The notes under the pieces were generated by a model that made no database searches, had not been told where the DNA came from, and worked only from the letters and a program-made list of their open reading frames with translations. The position numbers were made by a program, and so were the translations under genes. Source: Gp6-AA40 sp032156805 (lineage in GTDB: Bacteria; Acidobacteriota; Vicinamibacteria; Vicinamibacterales; UBA2999). From it: 27,102 bases of DNA. The stretch is from assembly GCA_032156805.1 (NCBI GenBank), contig JALDXQ010000098.1:1-27102 (forward strand), given 5' to 3'. Numbering within the stretch: position 1 is the stretch's first letter; the number at the start of each line of letters is the position of its first letter. This document shows positions 22,118-27,102 of the stretch, in pieces.

Positions 22118-23275
22118 GTGGCAGCAACAGCAATCCCCCATAGCGGGACCGGTGGCGCCCACGCGCACCGCGTCATCTTCATCGATCTGGGCCGTTTCCT
22201 GGCGCTCGTGTTCATGCTGTACGGCCACACGGTCAGTGCGCTGCTCGCCCCGCAGTACCTTCGCGGCATGTGGTTCGACATCTGGAACTTTCAGCGCGGG
22301 CTCACCTCCAGTCTGTTCCTCCTGCTGTCGGGCTTCGCATTCAGCGTGGCAACCAGCCGTCGCTGGGGCGCCCATCATCAGTTGTCGCCGGCCTTCTTCA
22401 AACGGGTCCGCCGCTTTGGCTTGTTTTTCCTGCTCGGATACGCGATCCACTTCCCCGTGAGCCGTTTCAGCCACCTCGCCACGCTTACCGACGAGCAGTG
22501 GCGTTCGTTTTTTCAGGTCGACGTGCTGCAGTTGATTGGCGCCACCTTTCTCATCGTCCAGCTACTCGTCCTGAGCGTGCCGTCACGCCGCATCTTCACC
22601 GTGGTGGTATTCGTTCTTGGGGCTGCTGTGCTTGCCGTGACGCACCCGGTCTGGGCCAACGACTGGTGGCAGTTCCTGCCCGCATGGCTCGCCGCTTACA
22701 TGTCGCCCGAGCGGGGCTCGTTATTCCCCCTCTTTCCGTGGGCGACGTACGTGCTGTTTGGGGCGGGATTGGGACAAATCTATGTCGGCTGGGGCGCCGC
22801 GCACCTGGGGCGCTTCGCCACGCTCGGGCTGTTGGGTCCGGGTGTCGTGTTGTCAGGCCTCGGCTGGGGGCTTTCCGTGATGGAGAACGCGCCATGGGGG
22901 CCGGACGCGTGGAACTTCATGCCGATTCAGCTGGCAATCCGAATCGGTGCCTGCCTGATTATCCTCGCCGCGATTGCGGCAGCCAGCCAGCGCCTCGGGC
23001 GGCTCCCGCGTTTTTTCGCGGCCGTTGCCCAGGAAACGCTGCTGATTTACTTCGTGCATCTGTGCATCGTGTATGGTTCGATCTGGAATAGTGGGTTGGC
23101 GGTGTATTACGCCGCCTCACTGGGACCGATCGCGACGCTTCTGTGCGTTCTGCTGGTGCTGACATCCATGGCGGCGTTGGGATGGACCTGGCACTGGTTG
23201 AAACACGCGAGTCCGCGCCTGTCGCAGTGGATCACGGCCGGGGTGGCTGCGCTGCTGGTGATCCAGCTTCTCTAG
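22118..23275 (+). CDS. Heparan-glucosaminide acetyltransferase-like membrane protein (DUF1624 type)
   Basis: Polytopic membrane protein of 385 residues with about ten hydrophobic segments. The opening HRVIFIDLGRFLALVFMLYGHTV, followed by QRGLTSSLFLLLSGFAFS, is typical of the DUF1624/heparan-alpha-glucosaminide N-acetyltransferase-like group, which moves acyl groups from cytoplasmic donors onto sugars or other acceptors across the membrane. The histidine in YGH is the likely catalytic candidate by family analogy. The start is uncertain: GTG at 22118 is taken because the alternative TTG at 22085 lies inside the repeat arm. Neither has a Shine-Dalgarno sequence. It interrupts an otherwise DUF4159/VWA/MoxR cluster. 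Confidence 0.78.
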   Translation: MAATAIPHSGTGGAHAHRVIFIDLGRFLALVFMLYGHTVSALLAPQYLRGMWFDIWNFQRGLTSSLFLLLSGFAFSVATSRRWGAHHQLSPAFFKRVRRFGLFFLLGYAIHFPVSRFSHLATLTDEQWRSFFQVDVLQLIGATFLIVQLLVLSVPSRRIFTVVVFVLGAAVLAVTHPVWANDWWQFLPAWLAAYMSPERGSLFPLFPWATYVLFGAGLGQIYVGWGAAHLGRFATLGLLGPGVVLSGLGWGLSVMENAPWGPDAWNFMPIQLAIRIGACLIILAAIAAASQRLGRLPRFFAAVAQETLLIYFVHLCIVYGSIWNSGLAVYYAASLGPIATLLCVLLVLTSMAALGWTWHWLKHASPRLSQWITAGVAALLVIQLL

Positions 23276-23281
23276 TACAAT
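23276..23281 (+). promoter_or_regulatory. Possible -10 box (TACAAT) before the membrane VWA gene
   Basis: TACAAT directly follows the stop codon of the acyltransferase gene and lies 27 bases before the VWA ATG, with a GAGG ribosome site in between. It is close to the general -10 consensus TATAAT. The matching -35 position falls within the acyltransferase coding end and shows no clear TTGACA. It suggests an internal promoter for the VWA-caspase-MoxR part of the cluster. Confidence 0.4.
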
Positions 23282-23308
23282 CCCTGCTTCTTACTTCGCG
23301 AGGCCCTG

Positions 23309-25606
23309 ATGTTCGACGCCCTGTTCGAGGCGCTGTTCTCGTATCGGCCGGTCGTCTTTCGCGAGGGCGACTTCCGCTTTGACGTCACCACCGCATCGTT
23401 TGTCGCTGCGCTGGTCGTCGGCGTCGTGGTGGCCGCGGCGATCTTCACGTACCGGCGAGTGCACGTCACCGATGGACGGGTGCGCGACCGGGTCATCCTG
23501 ACGGCCCTTCGCGTGACCGCACTCGGTCTGGTCCTCTTCTGCCTGTTTCGTCCCACGCTCGTGGTGAGAGCGGCCGTCAACCAGCAGAACGTCGTGGCCG
23601 TCCTGCTCGACGACTCGCGGAGCATGCAGATCCCCGACCGGGGTGGCCAGGCGCGTGGCACGTATCTCAAAGAGCAGTTCGGCGCGCCGGACAGTCCGAT
23701 CATGAAGGCGCTGTCGGACCGATTCCTCGTCCGGGCATTCCGCTTCTCCTCGACGGCCGCACGCGTCGGTGGCGGCAATGCGCTGACCTTCGGCGGCTCT
23801 CAGACCAAGCTTGGCTCAGCCCTCGACGGTGTTCGGGACGAGCTCGCAGGTCTTCCCGTCGCAGGCGTCGTGCTCGTGTCCGATGGCGCCGACACGGGTG
23901 ACACCACGCTCAACGAGGCGCTCCTGGGTCTCAAGGCCGAGAAGCTCCCGGTCTTTACTGTTGGTGTCGGCAGCGAATCGCTTCCTCAGGACATCCAGAT
24001 CGATCGCGTGAGCACGCCGCGAACGGTGTTGAAGGATGCCTCGCTGCTGCTCGACGTCGTCGTCAGGCAGACTGGATACAACGGACGCACGGTCACTGTC
24101 GATGTCGAAGACGAGGGGCGTATCGTCGGGTCGGAGAAAGTCCAGTTACCGAACGACGGATCACCCGCGTCGGTGCGGGTGCGGGCGACGGCCGCCGAGT
24201 CGGGACCGCGTCTCTTTACCTTCCGGGTGGCGCCGGTCGAGGGTGAGCTGGTTCCCCAGAACAACGTTCGGGAGGCGCTCATCGAAGTTCGTGACGCCAA
24301 GGAGCGGATCCTCTATTTCGAGGGCGAGCCGCGCTTCGAGATGAAGTTCCTTCGACGCGCGGTCGCCGACGACAAGAACCTCGAGGTGGTGGCGCTCCAG
24401 CGCACCGCGGACAACAAGTACATGCGCCTCCTTGGCGCCAATCCCGATCCTGAAGAACTGGTCGGCGGGTTCCCGAAGACACGTGAGGAGCTGTTCTCCT
24501 ATCGTGGTCTCATCCTCGGCAGCGTCGAGGCCGGCGCATTTTCGGGAGACCAGCTGCAGATGATCGCGGACTTCGTCGATCGTCGCGGTGGCGGACTGTT
24601 GATGATCGGTGGGGCCCGATCGTTTGGCGAAGGTGGATATGGCGGAACGCCGGTTGCCGACGCGCTGCCCCTGCTCATCGACCCTCGCCGGCGCGCATCG
24701 GACCCGTCGCCTCTTGCCCGCATGAAGATCTCGCCCACGCGCGCCGGACAGGCGCATGCCGTCACCCAGATCGGCGCGTCAGAGTCGGCATCCGCGGCGC
24801 GATGGCCAGAGTTGCCCGTCGTGACGTCTATTAATGAGGACCTGCCGGTGAAGCCTGGCGCAACCGTGCTGCTGAACGGCATGGATGAGCGTGGACGGGA
24901 GAGCGTCGTGCTCGCGTCGCAGAGGTTCGGGCGCGGCAAGGCGATTGCCTTGACCTTGCAGGATACGTGGCAGTGGCAGATGCATGCGTCGATTCCGCTC
25001 GAGGATCAGACGCACGAGAACTACTGGCGTCAGATGATGCGGTGGCTGGTGGAAGGTGTCCCGAACACGGTCGACGTGCGAGTGCCCGACCGTGTCGAAC
25101 CTGGCGACCCGGTCACCGTCGAAGCGACCGTGGTTGATAAGCAGTTCGTCGAGCTCAACGACGCGACGGTCGTGGCGCAGGTGACCAGGCCCGGCGGAAC
25201 CACGCAGACCATCCCGCTGCAGTGGACCGGCGAGCAGAATGGTGAATACCGCGGCACGTTCGTCAGCGCTGAGGCCGGCGCCTACGAAGTCACCGTCGAT
25301 GCCACTCGTTCGGGCGGTCAGGCTGTTGGCAGCGGAGCGGGGTTCGTGCGCGCGGGTCCGGGAGAAGCGGAGTTCTTTGATCCGACGATGCACCGCGCGC
25401 CGTTGCAGCGGATCGCTGACGAGACCGGCGGCCGGTTCTACACCGCTGATGCCGCCCAGGGGCTGGCTGAAGATATTCGTTACGCCGGGCGCGGGGTGAC
25501 GTCGGTCGAGGAGCGCGAGCTCTGGAACATGCCGATCATCCTCGTCACGCTCATGGGCCTGGTCTGCGCCGAGTGGGGTTATCGACGCCTGGTCGGGCTG
25601 GCCTGA
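23309..25606 (+). CDS. Membrane-anchored VWA / glutamine-amidotransferase-like protein
   Basis: A 765-residue protein of the large Bat-like type. Two N-terminal membrane segments (about 28-47 and 64-84) precede a VWA domain opening at VVAVLLDDSRSM with an intact DxSxS MIDAS motif (D101, S103, S105) and VLVSDGADTGD. Beta-sandwich regions follow (about 230-330), then a class I glutamine-amidotransferase-like domain (FYxxGEPRFEMKFLRRA to GGGLLMIGGARSFGEGGY, about 335-460) without a visible catalytic cysteine. A second beta region and a single C-terminal membrane helix (about 742-758) end the protein. Proteins of this kind pair with MoxR ATPases, here two genes downstream. The caspase-like gene starts 11 bases after its stop. 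Confidence 0.9.
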   Translation: MFDALFEALFSYRPVVFREGDFRFDVTTASFVAALVVGVVVAAAIFTYRRVHVTDGRVRDRVILTALRVTALGLVLFCLFRPTLVVRAAVNQQNVVAVLLDDSRSMQIPDRGGQARGTYLKEQFGAPDSPIMKALSDRFLVRAFRFSSTAARVGGGNALTFGGSQTKLGSALDGVRDELAGLPVAGVVLVSDGADTGDTTLNEALLGLKAEKLPVFTVGVGSESLPQDIQIDRVSTPRTVLKDASLLLDVVVRQTGYNGRTVTVDVEDEGRIVGSEKVQLPNDGSPASVRVRATAAESGPRLFTFRVAPVEGELVPQNNVREALIEVRDAKERILYFEGEPRFEMKFLRRAVADDKNLEVVALQRTADNKYMRLLGANPDPEELVGGFPKTREELFSYRGLILGSVEAGAFSGDQLQMIADFVDRRGGGLLMIGGARSFGEGGYGGTPVADALPLLIDPRRRASDPSPLARMKISPTRAGQAHAVTQIGASESASAARWPELPVVTSINEDLPVKPGATVLLNGMDERGRESVVLASQRFGRGKAIALTLQDTWQWQMHASIPLEDQTHENYWRQMMRWLVEGVPNTVDVRVPDRVEPGDPVTVEATVVDKQFVELNDATVVAQVTRPGGTTQTIPLQWTGEQNGEYRGTFVSAEAGAYEVTVDATRSGGQAVGSGAGFVRAGPGEAEFFDPTMHRAPLQRIADETGGRFYTADAAQGLAEDIRYAGRGVTSVEERELWNMPIILVTLMGLVCAEWGYRRLVGLA

Positions 25607-25616
25607 GATTATCGAG

Positions 25617-26540
25617 ATGCTGAAGGTCTTTCTGCTCATCGTGGTGGGTCTCGGCGGGGACCCCGAGACCGCCAAGACGTTCCATCGATGGGGCAACACG
25701 CTCGCTGAATCGTCCCAGCGCCTGGGAGTGCCACCGGAGCGGCTCGTGCATCTCGTCGGCGAGGCGGTCGAGGGTGATGTGCAGGTGTCAGGGCGGTCGA
25801 CGCGCGAGGAAGTGACCAAGGCGCTCGCGAAGTTTGCTGCTGAGGCGGGACCCGAGGACCTCGTGTTCATTACCCTGATTGGGCATGGACAGTGGGACGG
25901 TCGCGCGGCCAAATTCAACATGCCCGGACCGGACATGGGGCCCGAAGATTTCGAGCCGCTGCTGAAGAAGATGCGAAGCAAGCAGATCGTGCTGGTGAAT
26001 ACGGCGAGCTCGAGCGGCCCGTTCGTCGAGGCGCTGTCGGCCCCCGGCCGCACTCTCGTGTCGGCCACGCGCAGCGGCGCCGAGCACTACACGACGCTGT
26101 TCGGCGGCTTCTTCGTGGATGCGCTGAATTCGCCGACGGCGGACGCGGACAAGAACAAGCGAATCAGCGTGCTCGAGGCGTTTCAGTTCGCCAAGGCCGA
26201 GGTCACGCGCGCATACGAGCGTGAGGGCCTGCTCGCAACCGAGCACCCGTTGCTCGATGACGACGGCGACCGCAAGGGAAGCGGCGATCCCACGCCGACC
26301 GGTGCGGACGGGAAGATGGCTGCGGTGCTCTCGCTGGGGGATGCCAGCGAAGACGGGCTGCCCTCCGATCCGAAATTGCGTGCGTTGCATCTCGAACGGC
26401 GTGAGCTCGAACGGCGAGTCGAGTCGCTGCGCCTGCTGAAGGACAGCATGGACCCCGCCCGGTACACCTCCGAGCTGGAGAAGCTGGTGACGGCGGTCGC
26501 GTTGAAGACGCGCGAGATTCGTGCGGCTGAAGGGAAGTAA
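25617..26540 (+). CDS. Caspase-like (C13/C14-fold) protein lacking the catalytic cysteine
   Basis: A 307-residue protein with a caspase-hemoglobinase-like core. The first strand is KVFLLIVVGLGG, then HRWGNTLAESSQRLGVPPERLVHLVGE, the histidine strand LVFITLIGHGQWDG (H90), and the strand where caspase relatives carry DxCxSG, here VNTASSSGPF (128-136). There is no cysteine anywhere in the protein, so the usual peptidase dyad cannot form. A region with DADKNKRISVLEAFQFA and LDDDGDRKG follows, then a C-terminal coiled coil (about 260-305, rich in Glu, Arg and Leu). No clear signal peptide is present. It lies between the membrane VWA and MoxR genes, and a scaffold or adaptor role is more likely than proteolysis. 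Confidence 0.72.
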   Translation: MLKVFLLIVVGLGGDPETAKTFHRWGNTLAESSQRLGVPPERLVHLVGEAVEGDVQVSGRSTREEVTKALAKFAAEAGPEDLVFITLIGHGQWDGRAAKFNMPGPDMGPEDFEPLLKKMRSKQIVLVNTASSSGPFVEALSAPGRTLVSATRSGAEHYTTLFGGFFVDALNSPTADADKNKRISVLEAFQFAKAEVTRAYEREGLLATEHPLLDDDGDRKGSGDPTPTGADGKMAAVLSLGDASEDGLPSDPKLRALHLERRELERRVESLRLLKDSMDPARYTSELEKLVTAVALKTREIRAAEGK

Positions 26541-26638
26541 ACTCCGAACTCCCAAACGCCCACTCCCAACTCCCAATCAAGCTTCCGGGGGCGGTCAGGC
26601 AATCGACGTTTGGGAATCGGCGGTTGGGAATGGGGAGT
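26541..26638. repeat. Inverted array of ACTCCCAA words
   Basis: Starting directly after the stop of the caspase-like gene, the left arm (26541-26578) repeats ACTCCCAA/CGCCC words, and the right arm (26608-26638) carries TTGGGAATCGGCG-type complements. About 23 of 30 aligned positions pair. A GC-rich core of about 30 bases separates the arms. It ends about 20 bases before the MoxR ATG, leaving room only for that gene's ribosome site. The layout is the same as in the three other inverted arrays here. Confidence 0.85.
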
Positions 26639-26659
26639 CAACACGAAGGAAGGGACTCG

Positions 26660-27102
<443 letters not shown>

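Noticed and set aside
24779..26068. Long open frame (429 codons) on the minus strand opposite the membrane VWA and caspase-like genes
   Set aside because: The product is Ser/Arg/Pro-rich with no domain, and both plus-strand genes here have clear domains. It is a high-GC shadow.

Overview
The window reads as ordinary chromosomal DNA from a high-GC, free-living bacterium, most likely an Acidobacteriota member of the Vicinamibacteria type. The clues are a secreted VWA protein of the acidobacterial VWFA-related type, a DUF4159/VWA/MoxR neighbourhood, many exported peptidases and small exported proteins, a PtsP-like GAF domain fused to a short-form alpha-glucan phosphorylase, and similar base and codon use across the genes. 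The taxonomic call is inference from gene content. I see no rRNA, tRNA, CRISPR, transposase, integrase or phage gene. No stretch longer than 300 bases lacks a gene; the largest gaps are about 170 to 270 bases.

Layout. (1) 11-5680: a DUF2784 membrane protein (+) faces a minus-strand run holding a secreted metallo-beta-lactamase-fold hydrolase, a DUF4126 membrane protein and a cytosolic GH5-like glycosidase. A secreted VWA protein follows (-), then an NTF2/SnoaL-like protein (+), and a minus-strand pair of a small exported Pro/Ala-rich protein with an exported beta-carbonic anhydrase. (2) 5814-9589 (-): a likely operon with a small winged-helix-like protein, a circularly permuted ATP-grasp protein, an alpha-E protein and a transglutaminase-like protein. 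The last three are a conserved set thought to make and process a peptide or amide product. (3) 9859-18125 (+): the GAF-phosphorylase fusion, a ModF/YlmA-like ABC ATPase coupled to a molybdenum-cofactor-sulfurase-like class V aminotransferase, a coiled-coil protein, an S9 peptidase and a DinB-family protein. (4) 18117-20159 (-): a lipoprotein-type M49 dipeptidyl-peptidase III. (5) 20330-27102 (+): a YCII protein, an exported NIPSNAP protein, and then DUF4159, a heparan-glucosaminide-acetyltransferase-like membrane protein, a large membrane VWA/GATase-like protein, a cysteine-free caspase-like protein and a MoxR AAA+ ATPase cut by the window end.

The right-hand cluster looks like a MoxR/VWA envelope or chaperone system with a caspase-like fold added that lacks a catalytic cysteine; it is the best candidate for an under-described system.

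The most striking non-coding signal is a set of five gene spacers (6782-6807, 12515-12702, 20205-20268, 22009-22100, 26541-26638). Each is filled with degenerate 6-9 bp tandem words. In four of them an inverted arm follows, so the spacer can fold as a long imperfect hairpin. The word differs at each site while the architecture stays the same.
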